Assembly (NCBI RefSeq): GCF_003385185.1
Contig: NZ_PQHZ01000027.1
Span: 23,766 to 87,765 of the forward strand
Direction: 5' to 3'
DNA length: 64,000 bases
DNA from: Amycolatopsis palatopharyngis
Lineage (GTDB): Bacteria > Actinomycetota > Actinomycetes > Mycobacteriales > Pseudonocardiaceae
Position 1 is the stretch's first letter. Each line of letters opens with the position of its first letter. The notes beneath the pieces are model-generated. The model had not been told where the DNA came from. It saw only the letters and a list, made by a program, of their open reading frames with translations, and did not search any database. Positions 1 to 8,414 of this stretch are shown here, one piece after another. The translations under genes and the position numbers were made by a program.

Positions 1-185
1 CGGCGAGTGCCGCGCTGGTGCGCACATTGCGTGAGCACGACGTGCCAGCGACGATCTCCGGCGCGGGGCCGACCGTGCTCGCGCTCACCCATGCGGGAAT
101 ATTGCCGGGTTCGGTCGATGTTGAATCGTTTGAGGTCTACGAGTTGCCCGTCGACCTGGCCGGCGTGCAAATCGTGACGAAATAG
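1..185 (+). CDS. thrB: Homoserine kinase, C-terminal end (5' truncated by window edge)
   Basis: The open frame entering the window ends at TAG 183-185 and gives about 60 residues containing ISGAGPTVLAL. This is the third conserved motif of GHMP kinases and is typical of homoserine kinase, which phosphorylates homoserine in threonine synthesis. thrB directly before rho is the usual actinobacterial order, which supports the name. The start and the ATP-binding motif lie outside the window, so another GHMP kinase cannot be formally excluded. A short odd palindrome, TTCGGTTACCGAA at 189-201, follows the stop codon. Confidence 0.8.
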   Translation, partial: ASAALVRTLREHDVPATISGAGPTVLALTHAGILPGSVDVESFEVYELPVDLAGVQIVTK

Positions 186-590
186 CGATTCGGTTACCGA
201 ACCGCGACCCGTCGAAGCAGACCCTCGGCGCGCCGGGTGGGGGTGGTTGTTGCACCTCGTACCAGGGCGGTCTACCCTCGGGGGCGTTCGTTCACCGTGC
301 GCATCCGCACTCGGTGCCGGTTCCGGGGTCGTTGACCCGGATCGCATCTACCGTCCAGCCACAGTTCCGCGCAGCGGGATCACGGCAGAGACACAGGCGG
401 ATGTGCGGTGGCCGATTTCGCGTGCCTCACCTGAGGCCCGCAACTCCCGTGCTGGCGGCCTCGCCGCTGTGACTCGCGCGTCTCAGCTGGATCTGCCTGC
501 ATCGGGACAACAACGCCGTCTCGCAATTCGGACGCGGGCGGCAGTCCGCTGATCCACCGTGGAGGCGTGGGTCGGTAAGGAAGGACTTGT
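186..590. other. 405-bp gap between thrB and rho (rho leader)
   Basis: No convincing gene is present. An open frame at 247-552 has Ala/Arg/Ser-rich, low-complexity composition typical of chance reading in high-GC DNA. The region should hold the rho promoter and a long 5' leader. A purine-rich ribosome-binding site (aaggaagga, 577-584) precedes the GTG of rho. The only small symmetric element I see is the 13-bp palindrome at 189-201. Confidence 0.6.
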
Positions 591-2660
591 GTGAGCAACA
601 CCGATCTTTTGGGCGGCGACGTGGAAACCAAGGTGAACCCGCCCGCTGGCGGCGCTGAGAGCGCGGACGCCGCGGCTGCTGGGGAGCACACGCCGCAGGA
701 CGCCAATGGCACCACGCCGAAGCGCCGTGCGGGCGGTCTGTCCGGCATGGTCATCGCTGACCTGCGGACACTCGCCAACGAGCTGGGCGTGGGTGACACG
801 TCCGGCATGCGCAAGGGGGACCTGATCGCTGCCATCAGGGAACGTCAGGGCAAGAGCAAGCGCCGTGCCGCGGGCGAGGACACCCTCCCGCTCGAGGGCG
901 TCGCCACCGAGCGCAGCGCTCCCGCGCAGGAGCAGCCGGCCGCGTCGCGACGGTCAGGAAACAAGCCCGCCGAGGCCAAGCAGGCCGAGGCCGCGCCCAC
1001 GGAGGGCAAGCCCGCCGACAGCACGTCCGCCGGCAACGCCCCCGCCGACAGCGCCCCGGTCGAGTCGAAGCAGGCCGACACCAAGCAGGCCGACACCAAG
1101 CAGGCCGAGCGCAAGCAGGGTGAGCGCAAGCAGGGCGAGAACCAGCAGTCCCAGGGCGAGAACCAGCAGGGCCAGCAGGGTGGTGACGACAGCGGTCGCA
1201 GCCGTCGTCGCCGGGGTGGCTCGGGACGTCAGGGCGGCAACGCCGACGCGGGTGGTAACCAGCGTGGTGAGGACAAGGACACCTCCGGCGACCAGCAGCG
1301 CGGCGGTGGTGATCAGCGCAGGCCCAACGACCGGCAGCAGAACAACCAGAACCAGCGCAACCAGGGTCAGCAGGGCAACCGTGGCCAGGACAACCGCGGT
1401 GGCCAGGACGACGACGATGACGAGCGCGGTGGCCGCAGGGGCCGCCGGTTCCGCGACCGCCGTCGCCGTGGTGGTCGCGGTGAGGGCGGCGGCAGCCCCG
1501 ACACCGAGATCCGCGAGGACGACGTCCTGCTCCCGGTCGCGGGCATCCTGGACGTGCTGGACAACTACGCGTTCGTCCGTACCTCCGGCTACCTCGCCGG
1601 CCCGAACGACGTCTACGTCTCGCTGTCGCTCGTGCGTAAGTTCGGTCTGCGCCGTGGTGACGCGATCACCGGTGCCGTTCGCCAGCCGCGCGACGGAGAG
1701 CAGCAGCGGCAGAAGTTCAACCCGCTGGTGCGGGTGGACACCATCAACGGGCTGGACCCCGATTCCGCGAAGAAGCGCCCGGAGTTCACCAAGCTGACGC
1801 CGCTCTACCCCAACGAGCGGCTGCGCCTCGAGACGGAGTCGAACCGGCTGACCACCCGCGTCATCGACCTGGTGATGCCGGTGGGCAAGGGTCAGCGCGC
1901 GCTGATCGTCTCGCCGCCGAAGGCCGGTAAGACGACGATCATGCAGGACATCGCGAACGCGATCACCACGAACAACCCCGAGTGTCACCTGATGGTCGTG
2001 CTCGTCGACGAGCGGCCGGAAGAGGTCACCGACATGCAGCGGTCGGTGCAGGGCGAGGTCATCGCCTCCACCTTCGACCGCCCGCCGTCAGACCACACCT
2101 CGGCGGCCGAACTCTCCATCGAGCGCGCCAAGCGCCTGGTGGAGATGGGACACGACGTGGTCGTCCTGCTCGACTCGATCACCCGTCTCGGCCGGGCGTA
2201 CAACCTGGCGGCCCCGGCATCCGGCCGGATCCTGTCCGGTGGTGTCGACTCGACCGCGCTGTTCCCGCCGAAGCGTTTCCTCGGCGCGGCGCGCAACATC
2301 GAGAACGGCGGCTCGCTGACGATCTTCGCGACGGCGATGGTGGAGACCGGCTCGACCGGTGACACCGTCATCTTCGAGGAGTTCAAGGGCACCGGTAACG
2401 CGGAGCTCAAGCTGGACCGCAAGATCGCCGAGCGCAGGGTCTTCCCCGCGGTCGACGTGAACCCGTCCGGTACCCGTAAGGAAGAGCTCCTGCTCGCACC
2501 GGACGAGCTGGCGGTGACGCACAAGCTCCACCGGGTGTTGCACGCACTGGACTCGCAGCAGGCCATCGATCTGCTGCTGGACCGGCTGCGCAAGACGAAG
2601 ACCAACACGGAGTTCCTGATGCAGGTCTCCAAGACGGCCCCCGGCCAGGACGACGACTAG
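591..2660 (+). CDS. rho: Transcription termination factor Rho
   Basis: Hexameric RNA-dependent ATPase that releases RNA polymerase at Rho-dependent terminators. The 689-residue protein has a Rho_N/SAP-like domain (about 48-88), a long hydrophilic insertion (about 90-300), the OB-fold primary RNA-binding domain (about 305-385) and the RecA-like ATPase. Walker A is PPKAGKTT near residue 443 and Walker B is VVVLLDSITR near 525. E. coli Rho has 419 residues, so roughly 270 extra residues sit mainly in the insertion. That insertion is rich in Lys, Gln, Arg, Gly and Asp and carries short repeats of the KQADT/KQGE type near 158-185. Such insertions are known in actinobacterial Rho. The GTG start follows a good Shine-Dalgarno site. 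Confidence 0.97.
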   Translation: MSNTDLLGGDVETKVNPPAGGAESADAAAAGEHTPQDANGTTPKRRAGGLSGMVIADLRTLANELGVGDTSGMRKGDLIAAIRERQGKSKRRAAGEDTLPLEGVATERSAPAQEQPAASRRSGNKPAEAKQAEAAPTEGKPADSTSAGNAPADSAPVESKQADTKQADTKQAERKQGERKQGENQQSQGENQQGQQGGDDSGRSRRRRGGSGRQGGNADAGGNQRGEDKDTSGDQQRGGGDQRRPNDRQQNNQNQRNQGQQGNRGQDNRGGQDDDDDERGGRRGRRFRDRRRRGGRGEGGGSPDTEIREDDVLLPVAGILDVLDNYAFVRTSGYLAGPNDVYVSLSLVRKFGLRRGDAITGAVRQPRDGEQQRQKFNPLVRVDTINGLDPDSAKKRPEFTKLTPLYPNERLRLETESNRLTTRVIDLVMPVGKGQRALIVSPPKAGKTTIMQDIANAITTNNPECHLMVVLVDERPEEVTDMQRSVQGEVIASTFDRPPSDHTSAAELSIERAKRLVEMGHDVVVLLDSITRLGRAYNLAAPASGRILSGGVDSTALFPPKRFLGAARNIENGGSLTIFATAMVETGSTGDTVIFEEFKGTGNAELKLDRKIAERRVFPAVDVNPSGTRKEELLLAPDELAVTHKLHRVLHALDSQQAIDLLLDRLRKTKTNTEFLMQVSKTAPGQDDD

Positions 2661-2681
2661 TCGCCCGCAGCTTCACCTGAT

Positions 2682-2720
2682 GCAGCCAGGGCCATCCTCC
2701 GCGAGGGTGGCCCTGGCTGC
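2682..2720 (+). terminator. Strong hairpin after rho
   Basis: The arms 2682-2699 and 2703-2720 pair over 18 bp (one T-G wobble) around a 3-nt loop, 21 bp after the rho stop codon. Only a weak T-rich stretch follows (TTCTCGG). It is probably an intrinsic-type terminator or 3'-end stabiliser for the rho transcript and separates rho from rpmE. Confidence 0.75.
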
Positions 2721-2938
2721 TTCTCGGTGTCGTCAGCGCTGAACGGACCAGTGCAGCGCTGCGGCGGCTCGGGCAAATGGCGTCCACGGCGGGCGACCTG
2801 TCCGGGAACAACCGGACTCGCGGGCACGTTGAAACCCCTGCCAGCACGTCTGGCAGAATGAACCGCTGACGTCCGGCTCCGGTTCACCTCGTGGTGCACA
2901 TCCACGAGGACCCGGCGGCCAAGTAGGAGAGGACCCCC

Positions 2939-3166
2939 ATGAAGAGCGGTATTCACCCGGAGTACGTGGTCACCAACGTGACCTGCGGCTGCGGCAACAC
3001 CTTCACCACCCGCAGCACGAAGACTTCCGGCGACATCCACGTCGAGGTCTGCTCGAACTGTCATCCGTTCTACACCGGTAAGCAGAAGATCATGGACACC
3101 GGTGGCCGGGTCGCGCGCTTCGAGGCCCGCTACGGAAAGCGGCAGAAGAAGGCCGACGCCAAGTAG
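2939..3166 (+). CDS. rpmE: 50S ribosomal protein L31, zinc-binding (C+) form
   Basis: This 75-residue protein of the large ribosomal subunit matches L31 along its length (MKSGIHPEY at the N terminus). Cys16, Cys18, Cys38 and Cys41 (CGC and CSNC) are all present, which defines the zinc-binding form. In many actinobacteria this form is replaced under zinc starvation by a cysteine-free paralogue under Zur control; no second copy is in the window. The ATG start follows aggagagga. Flanked by hairpins on both sides, the gene is probably its own transcription unit. Confidence 0.97.
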   Translation: MKSGIHPEYVVTNVTCGCGNTFTTRSTKTSGDIHVEVCSNCHPFYTGKQKIMDTGGRVARFEARYGKRQKKADAK

Positions 3167-3175
3167 CTTCGCTGA

Positions 3176-3217
3176 CGGCGCCCATTCCCGGTAGCGGGGA
3201 TGGGCGCCGTTTTCTTT
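3176..3217 (+). terminator. Intrinsic terminator after rpmE
   Basis: A GC-rich stem of about 14 bp (3176-3189 with 3196-3209, 6-nt loop) is followed at once by TTTTCTTT (3210-3217). It lies 9 bp past the rpmE stop codon and is the most classical Rho-independent terminator in the window. Confidence 0.9.
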
Positions 3218-3274
3218 GTCCAGACAGGTCTGCGCCGCGCCCCCAGCGGGCGTTTCGCGGGAGAAGAGGTAAGC

Positions 3275-4348
3275 GTGGAATCGAGTTCCCTGCAGGCACT
3301 GCTCGACGAGCATGCCGAGCTGGAGGACCAGCTGGCGGATCCGTCGGTGCACGCCGATCAGTCCCGCGCGCGCAAGCTCGGCAGGCGTTATGCCGAGCTG
3401 TCGCCGGTGGTGAAGGCGATCGGCGAGCTGGAGTCCGCCCGCTCCGACCTGGTCGCGGCGCGTGAACTCGCGGGGGAGGACGCCGCTTTCGCGGCGGAGG
3501 CGGAGGAGCTCGCCCAGCAGATCCCGGCACTGGAGAGCAGGCTGACCGAGCTGCTGCTGCCACGTGACCCCTACGACTCGGCCGATGTCGTCATGGAGGT
3601 CAAGTCCGGCGAGGGCGGTGAGGAGTCCGCGCTGTTCGCGGGCGATCTGTTGCGGATGTACCTGCGCTACGCCGAGCGGCTGGGCTGGAAGGCGGAGGTA
3701 CTCGACGCCGTCGAGTCCGACCTCGGCGGCTACAAGGACGCCACCGTCTCGATCAAGAGCCGCACCGCCGACGTTGACGGGGTGTGGGCGCGGCTCAAGT
3801 ACGAGGGTGGTGTGCACCGGGTGCAGCGCGTGCCCGCGACGGAGTCGCAGGGGCGTATCCACACCTCGGCCGCAGGCATCCTGATCTATCCCGAGCCGGA
3901 GGAGGTGGAGGTGGAGGTCGATCCCAACGATCTGCGCATCGACGTCTTCCGGTCGTCGGGTCCGGGCGGGCAGAGCGTAAACACCACCGACTCCGCGGTT
4001 CGGATCACCCACCTGCCGACCGGAATCGTGGTTTCCTGCCAGAACGAGAAGTCGCAGATCCAGAACCGGGCCCGCGCGCTCCAGGTGTTGCATGCCCGGT
4101 TGCACGCGATCGCCGAGGAGGAGGCCGCGGCCAAGGCGGCCGACACTCGCCGCTCACAGATCCGGACGGTGGACCGTTCCGAGCGCGTCCGCACCTACAA
4201 CTTCCCCGAGAACCGCATCTCCGACCACCGGGTCAACTACAAGGCATACAACCTCGATCAGGTCCTCAACGGCGAACTGGACGGCGTTCTCGACGCACTG
4301 CGCGACGCCGACAGGGAGGAACGCCTCGCCGAGCAGACCATCGGCTGA
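3275..4348 (+). CDS. prfA: Peptide chain release factor 1 (RF1)
   Basis: Recognises UAA and UAG stop codons in the ribosomal A site and triggers peptide release. The 357-residue protein has the GGQ motif at residues 231-233 within GSGPGGQSVN and the tripeptide anticodon PAT (VPATESQGR, about residue 187), which marks RF1 rather than RF2 (SPF). The open frame extends upstream to 3200, but the GTG at 3275 is chosen because gagaagagg lies just ahead of it and the family's N terminus starts here. The next gene, prmC, encodes the methyltransferase that modifies the GGQ glutamine, a classic pairing. Confidence 0.96.
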   Translation: MESSSLQALLDEHAELEDQLADPSVHADQSRARKLGRRYAELSPVVKAIGELESARSDLVAARELAGEDAAFAAEAEELAQQIPALESRLTELLLPRDPYDSADVVMEVKSGEGGEESALFAGDLLRMYLRYAERLGWKAEVLDAVESDLGGYKDATVSIKSRTADVDGVWARLKYEGGVHRVQRVPATESQGRIHTSAAGILIYPEPEEVEVEVDPNDLRIDVFRSSGPGGQSVNTTDSAVRITHLPTGIVVSCQNEKSQIQNRARALQVLHARLHAIAEEEAAAKAADTRRSQIRTVDRSERVRTYNFPENRISDHRVNYKAYNLDQVLNGELDGVLDALRDADREERLAEQTIG

Positions 4349-4355
4349 GTTTGGA

Positions 4356-4440
4356 GTTCCCCAATGTGGCTTTCGGGAACTTGAACGTCCCCAATGCCGC
4401 ATTGGGGAACTCCAACGTCCCCAATGTGGCATTGGGGAAC
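4356..4440. repeat. Tandem palindromic repeat, CCCCAATG family, three units
   Basis: Three units with a 30-31 bp period (4356-4380, 4387-4410, 4417-4440). Each is a hairpin with arms CCCCAATG and CATTGGGG around a 3-nt centre (TGG or CCG). The first unit is degenerate on its right arm. Linkers are TTGAAC and TCCAAC. The set lies 7 bp after the prfA stop codon, so it probably acts in termination or mRNA 3'-end processing. The same family recurs at 32641-32695 and 44650-44731. Confidence 0.85.
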
Positions 4441-4543
4441 TTTCCGGACGGGGTGCGCTGGGGGTGGACACGGGGGACGCTGCGGCGGATGTTCGTGATG
4501 CCCGGAGGTGGTTGTGCCAGTCTTGTCCTGTGAGGATGGCAGT

Positions 4544-5407
4544 GTGAATCGGCAACCGTTGCGCCTGGCGATCATGGAGGCGATGCGCATCCTGGAGACC
4601 GCGGGTGTGTCGTCACCGCGGACGGACGCGGAGCTGATCGCCGCTCACGTGCTCGGGGTGGAGCGCGGCAGGCTGCCGCTGGTGCCACTGGTGGACCCAG
4701 CCGTGGTCGACGCCATCGGGCAGATGGTCGCGCAGCGGGCCAAACGGGTTCCGCTGCAGCACCTGGTCGGCTGGGCCGCGCTGGGGGGCATCACGGTGGA
4801 CGTCGGTCCTGGTGTGTTCGTCCCCCGCCCGGAGACCGAGTTGCTGCTGGAGTGGGGACTGAAGCTGCTCAAGGGGCGCGAGTACCCGGTGGTGGTCGAT
4901 CTGTGCACCGGTTCGGGCGCCTTGGCCCTCGCGGTTGCCAACGCCAGGCCGGACGCCGTGGTCTACGCCGTGGACATCGATCCGACGGCACTCGCGTGGG
5001 CCCGGCACAACGCCGAGTTACGCGCGGCGGCGGGCGACAGCCGCATCCGCCTGTACTCCGGCGACATCAGCGACAGCGCGATGTTCGCCGAGCTGGACGG
5101 GCTGGTCGACCTGGTGCTCTGCAACCCGCCCTACGTTCCCGAGGGCACCTGGGTGCCGCCGGAGGTCGCCGAGCACGACCCGGCACACGCGGTGTTCGCG
5201 CAGGAGAGCGGGCTGGCGATCATCCGCCACGCGGTCACCGTCGGCGCCCGCCTGCTGCGCCCCGGTGGCGGTCTGGCCATCGAGCACGACGACACCCACG
5301 CCGCGGCCGTGCCGTCACTGGTCCGGGCCCGCCGCGTGCTCACCGACGTCGAGGATCATCACGATCTCGCGGGCAGGCCCCGCTTCGTGACAGCCCTAAG
5401 AGGATGA
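4544..5407 (+). CDS. prmC: Release factor glutamine N5-methyltransferase
   Basis: Methylates the glutamine of the GGQ motif of release factors using S-adenosylmethionine. The 287-residue protein has an N-terminal helical domain (about 1-75), the SAM site motif VVDLCTGSGALALA (about residue 115) and the catalytic NPPY at residues 194-197. A frame extension to GTG 4508 exists. GTG 4544 is preferred because gagga lies 7 bp upstream and homologues begin near NRQPLRLAIMEA. It lies downstream of its substrate gene prfA but beyond the palindromic repeat set. Confidence 0.94.
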   Translation: MNRQPLRLAIMEAMRILETAGVSSPRTDAELIAAHVLGVERGRLPLVPLVDPAVVDAIGQMVAQRAKRVPLQHLVGWAALGGITVDVGPGVFVPRPETELLLEWGLKLLKGREYPVVVDLCTGSGALALAVANARPDAVVYAVDIDPTALAWARHNAELRAAAGDSRIRLYSGDISDSAMFAELDGLVDLVLCNPPYVPEGTWVPPEVAEHDPAHAVFAQESGLAIIRHAVTVGARLLRPGGGLAIEHDDTHAAAVPSLVRARRVLTDVEDHHDLAGRPRFVTALRG

Positions 5408-5435
5408 GCGGAACGCTCGTGCCAGGATTGAGCTC

Positions 5436-6086
5436 ATGAGCGCGGTGTACGACTGCAACACGCAGGAGAGCAGGACCGACGGACTGAAGGCTGCCGCATC
5501 GGCGGTTCGTAGCAGCCGGCTGGTGGTACTGCCGACCGATACGGTCTACGGCATCGGCGCCGACGCGTTCGACGCCGGCGCCGTGCAGTCCCTGCTGCGC
5601 GCCAAGAATCGCGGCCCGGACATGCCTGTCGGTGTGCTCGTCGGGTCCTGGACCACGGTGGACGGTCTCGCACTCGGAGTGCCGCCGCAGGCCAGGGCAC
5701 TGATCGAGGCCTTCTGGCCGGGTGACCTATCGATCGTGCTGCCGCACGCGCCGAGCCTGACCTGGAACCTCGGCACCACCCGGGGGACGGTCATGCTGCG
5801 GATGCCACTGCATCCCGTGGCCCTCGAACTGCTGCGCGACGTCGGACCGATGGCGGTGTCCAGCGCCAATGTGTCCGGACAGCCGCCCGCGAGTACCGCG
5901 CAGGAGGCACAGGACCAGCTCGGGGACTCCGTCGCGGTGTACCTCGACGGGGGCCCGACGGGCGATCCGGTTCCGTCCAGTGTCGTGGACCTGACCGGGG
6001 ATGCGCCGATCATGCTGCGTGAGGGTGCGGTGAGTTCCGAGGCGGTATCCGACGTGCTCGGAATCCCGGTGCTGCCGAAGAGCTGA
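5436..6086 (+). CDS. L-threonylcarbamoyladenylate synthase (Sua5/YrdC family)
   Basis: Makes threonylcarbamoyl-AMP from threonine, bicarbonate and ATP, the first step of the t6A37 modification in ANN-decoding tRNAs. The 216-residue protein covers the YrdC domain: LPTDTVYGIGADAF near residue 35, KNRGPDMPVGVLV near 60, and SSANVSGQPP near 145. It lacks the C-terminal Sua5 extension, so it is the short TsaC type. It starts 28 bp after prmC, and the prmC-sua5-wecA order is common in actinobacteria. Confidence 0.93.
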   Translation: MSAVYDCNTQESRTDGLKAAASAVRSSRLVVLPTDTVYGIGADAFDAGAVQSLLRAKNRGPDMPVGVLVGSWTTVDGLALGVPPQARALIEAFWPGDLSIVLPHAPSLTWNLGTTRGTVMLRMPLHPVALELLRDVGPMAVSSANVSGQPPASTAQEAQDQLGDSVAVYLDGGPTGDPVPSSVVDLTGDAPIMLREGAVSSEAVSDVLGIPVLPKS

Positions 6087-6191
6087 ACCCGGGGCGCGCT
6101 GGCCAGAGGTGGCACACGGGGCTCACGGGACGCGCGGTAGCGTTGCGCCCCGTGATCGCTCGGCACCGGCACTCCCAGGGATAGCAGCGTC

Positions 6192-7352
6192 GTGACGCCC
6201 ACCTCCGCAGGCCTCCCCATCCGCGAGTACGTCCTGGTCGCCCTCGTCACGGCGGCCCTCACCTTCCTGCTCACCGGGCTGGTGCGGCGCTTCGCGATCA
6301 AGATCGGCGCCATCGCCACACCGAGGGCGCGCGATGTGCACGTGATCCCGATTCCCCGGATGGGCGGGCTCGCGATGTACCTGGGCGTCGTCGGCGGAAT
6401 GGCGATGGCCCACCAGTTGCCGGTGCTGCGCCGGGCGTTCGAGTACTCACTGGATCCGCTCGGGGTGGTCATCGGCGGCGGCGCGATCGTGCTGATCGGC
6501 GCGTTGGACGACCGGTTCGAGCTCGACGCGTGGACCAAGCTCGCCGGACAGGTCATGTGCGCGGGCATCCTGGTGATCTTCGGCGTGCAGTGGAACTCGT
6601 TCTGGGTGCCGTGGGGCGGCGTCGACGGCGTCGTGGGTTCCGTGGTGCAGCTGGACAAGAACCAGGGTGGCCTGCTGGCCGTGCTGCTCGTGGTGGTCAT
6701 GGTCAACGCGATGAACTTCGTCGACGGACTGGACGGCTTGGCGGGCGGACTCGGTTTCATCGCCGCCGCGGCCACCTGTGCCTTCTCCCTCGGGCTGCTC
6801 GCGAGTTCGGGTGGTGACGTGGGCAGCTACCCACCCGCGCTTATCGCCGCGACGCTCGCGGGGGCGTGTCTTGGTTTCCTGCCGCACAACTTCCAGCCCG
6901 CGAAGATATTCATGGGCGATTCGGGATCGATGATGATCGGCCTGATGCTCGCCGCCGCCAGCACCTCCGCATCAGGCAAGATCAACTACATCACATTCAG
7001 CCCCTCGGACATCCTGGCGCTGCTGTCACCGCTGTTCGTCGTCGCGGCGGTGCTGTTCCTGCCGCTGCTGGACCTGCTCCTCGCGGTGATCCGGCGGACG
7101 CGCCGGGGCGAGAGCCCGTTCGCGGCGGACAAGATGCACCTGCACCACCGGTTGCTGGAGATCGGCCACTCCCAGCGCAGGGCGGTTCTGCTGATCTACC
7201 TGTGGGCCGCGCTACTGGCCTTCGGGGCGGTCTCGGTCACGCTGTTCGACAACGCCGCGGTCTTCTGGATCGTCGGTATAGGGCTGCTGGTGGCCGTGTT
7301 GATCTCCGGCGTCCCCCGGCTGAAGCGGCAACGCAACGGAACCAGTCCCTGA
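6192..7352 (+). CDS. wecA: Undecaprenyl-phosphate GlcNAc-1-phosphate transferase (WecA/TagO-type)
   Basis: Polytopic membrane enzyme transferring GlcNAc-1-phosphate from UDP-GlcNAc to a polyprenyl phosphate. In mycobacteria this starts the arabinogalactan linker, and a similar cell-wall role is inferred here. The 386 residues contain about ten hydrophobic segments and the family motifs: ALDDRFELD (about residue 100), NAMNFVDGLDGLAGG (about 173), GDSGSMMIG (about 240) and the His-rich loop MHLHHRLLEIGHS near 317. GTG 6192 is the first start fitting the family N terminus. The palindromes at 7391-7480 follow the gene. Confidence 0.94.
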   Translation: MTPTSAGLPIREYVLVALVTAALTFLLTGLVRRFAIKIGAIATPRARDVHVIPIPRMGGLAMYLGVVGGMAMAHQLPVLRRAFEYSLDPLGVVIGGGAIVLIGALDDRFELDAWTKLAGQVMCAGILVIFGVQWNSFWVPWGGVDGVVGSVVQLDKNQGGLLAVLLVVVMVNAMNFVDGLDGLAGGLGFIAAAATCAFSLGLLASSGGDVGSYPPALIAATLAGACLGFLPHNFQPAKIFMGDSGSMMIGLMLAAASTSASGKINYITFSPSDILALLSPLFVVAAVLFLPLLDLLLAVIRRTRRGESPFAADKMHLHHRLLEIGHSQRRAVLLIYLWAALLAFGAVSVTLFDNAAVFWIVGIGLLVAVLISGVPRLKRQRNGTSP

Positions 7353-7390
7353 AACCCGCCCGCCCCGCTCCGGCCACCACCCTCGGGTGT

Positions 7391-7412
7391 CGCACTTTCC
7401 CGGGAAAGTGCG
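7391..7412. repeat. Palindrome, TTTCCCGGGAAA family, copy 1
   Basis: Perfect 22-bp palindrome with arms CGCACTTTCCC/GGGAAAGTGCG, 38 bp after the wecA stop codon. With no loop, RNA would fold as a tight hairpin after losing the central pairs. It may end the wecA transcript. Confidence 0.8.
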
Positions 7413-7450
7413 CGGGGGGAAGCGCGTGACCAGGGACGGGAAGTTCCGCG

Positions 7451-7480
7451 TCTCGCACTTTCCCGGGAAAGTGCGAGACA
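7451..7480. repeat. Palindrome, TTTCCCGGGAAA family, copy 2
   Basis: Perfect 30-bp palindrome extending the same core by GTCT/AGAC on the outside. It lies 60 bp (start to start) after copy 1, between wecA and the atpI-like gene. The 7353-7641 gap holds these two copies and the promoter-proximal part of the atp region; no gene is seen in it. Confidence 0.85.
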
Positions 7481-7641
7481 CGGGCAGGGGGCCCCCGGGG
7501 CGTGGGGTACGGGAATCGGGTGCGACACCAGCTCGCGGGGGTGCGCGGCGCTGCCCGCCGACCGGGTGTGCTCCCAGGTGCGAGACCATCGAGACAGGTC
7601 TGGCACAGTTTAGGTCTGGGAATCCAGCAGGGAGTGCGGTA

Positions 7642-8112
7642 GTGAGCGCAGAAGCAAGCGACAGCGGGACCGAGATGAACGAGCAGCGAAATCCTCATGC
7701 AGAGTCGGTGCTGAGGTTGGCCGACGCCATGGTGAAGACGGCGTTGTGGCCGGGAGTCGCGACCGTGGTCGTCGGCGCGATCGTGGCGACTGTGCTGGTT
7801 GGCTGGGCCGGCCTGTTCGGCGCGCTCATCGGTGGTGTCATCGCCTTCGGCTCCTCGCTGGCCACACTGTGGATGATGCGCAAGTCCTCGGGTATGGAGC
7901 CGATGGCTGTCATGGCCGTTTCGCTCGGTGGCTACATCTTCAAGCTGCTGGTTCTGCTCGGCGTGATGACCGCGCTCGGCGGCATCGACGCACTGCACCG
8001 CGAGTCACTCGCCTTCACCATGCTGGCCGTCATCCTGGTCTGGGCGGCCGCCGAGGTGATCGCCTTCCGGCGGACCAAGATCCCGACGATCATCCCCGAC
8101 GGCTCGAAGTAG
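7642..8112 (+). CDS. atpI: ATP synthase protein I-like membrane protein
   Basis: A 156-residue protein with four hydrophobic segments (roughly 38-58, 60-78, 92-115 and 128-145), upstream of atpB as AtpI usually is. AtpI-type proteins assist Fo assembly (c-ring or Mg2+-related roles in other bacteria). Sequence identity in the family is low, so the call rests mainly on position, size and topology. GTG 7642 is chosen because caggga precedes it; a long frame extension to 7387 would read through both palindromes and is unlikely. A 302-bp gap to atpB suggests it may be transcribed separately from the rest of the operon. Confidence 0.75.
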   Translation: MSAEASDSGTEMNEQRNPHAESVLRLADAMVKTALWPGVATVVVGAIVATVLVGWAGLFGALIGGVIAFGSSLATLWMMRKSSGMEPMAVMAVSLGGYIFKLLVLLGVMTALGGIDALHRESLAFTMLAVILVWAAAEVIAFRRTKIPTIIPDGSK

Positions 8113-8414
8113 GGCGTCGGCCACATAAGGAGTACGGCCGTACGGCGTCGAGGTACCGACTGGTATCGTCCGCGGCGTGGAGGCGGCATCGCTGTTCTCC
8201 CGGTTGGTGACTTCACCCAAGCAGCGTGGCGACTCCAGTGAACTGCCGCTTACCCGCTTGAGGGAACGAGCCGGTTCCGGGAGTCACATCGTGTTCTACA
8301 CACAGTGGGGTATCCGCTTCCAGGTACCTGATTGGTGTCAGGTACGTTAAGTCCAGATCGTGACGATTCCCCCGGCGGAGTGAACGCCGGCCGGGAGAAC
8401 CGGAAGGAGCCCAG
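8113..8414 (+). other. 302-bp leader before atpB
   Basis: No gene seen. The notable element is the repeat cluster at 8321-8345 (listed separately). A good ribosome-binding site (aaggag, 8404-8409) sits ahead of the TTG start of atpB. This gap is the most likely place for the atp operon promoter. Confidence 0.5.
8321..8345. promoter_or_regulatory. Inverted/direct repeat cluster upstream of atpB
   Basis: GTACCTGA (8324-8331) and TCAGGTAC (8338-8345) form a perfect 8-bp inverted repeat with a 6-nt spacer. The left side is also part of a 10-bp palindrome CAGGTACCTG (8321-8330), and CAGGTAC occurs twice in direct orientation (8321 and 8339). The layout resembles a dimer-binding operator about 70 bp ahead of the atpB start codon. 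Function is inferred only. Confidence 0.4.

Noticed and set aside
247..552. 101-codon open frame in the rho leader
   Set aside because: Ala/Arg/Ser/Gly-rich, no motif, weak start context; better read as untranslated leader.
954..1988. Long open frame (344 codons) antisense to rho
   Set aside because: It is Val/Leu/Arg-rich shadow coding caused by high GC and the repetitive insertion of rho. There is no motif and no start with a ribosome-binding site.
4356..4440. Regular 30-bp spaced repeats that resemble a short CRISPR array
   Set aside because: The repeat unit itself is palindromic and the 6-bp linkers are nearly constant (TTGAAC, TCCAAC), not unique spacers. There is no cas gene in the window.
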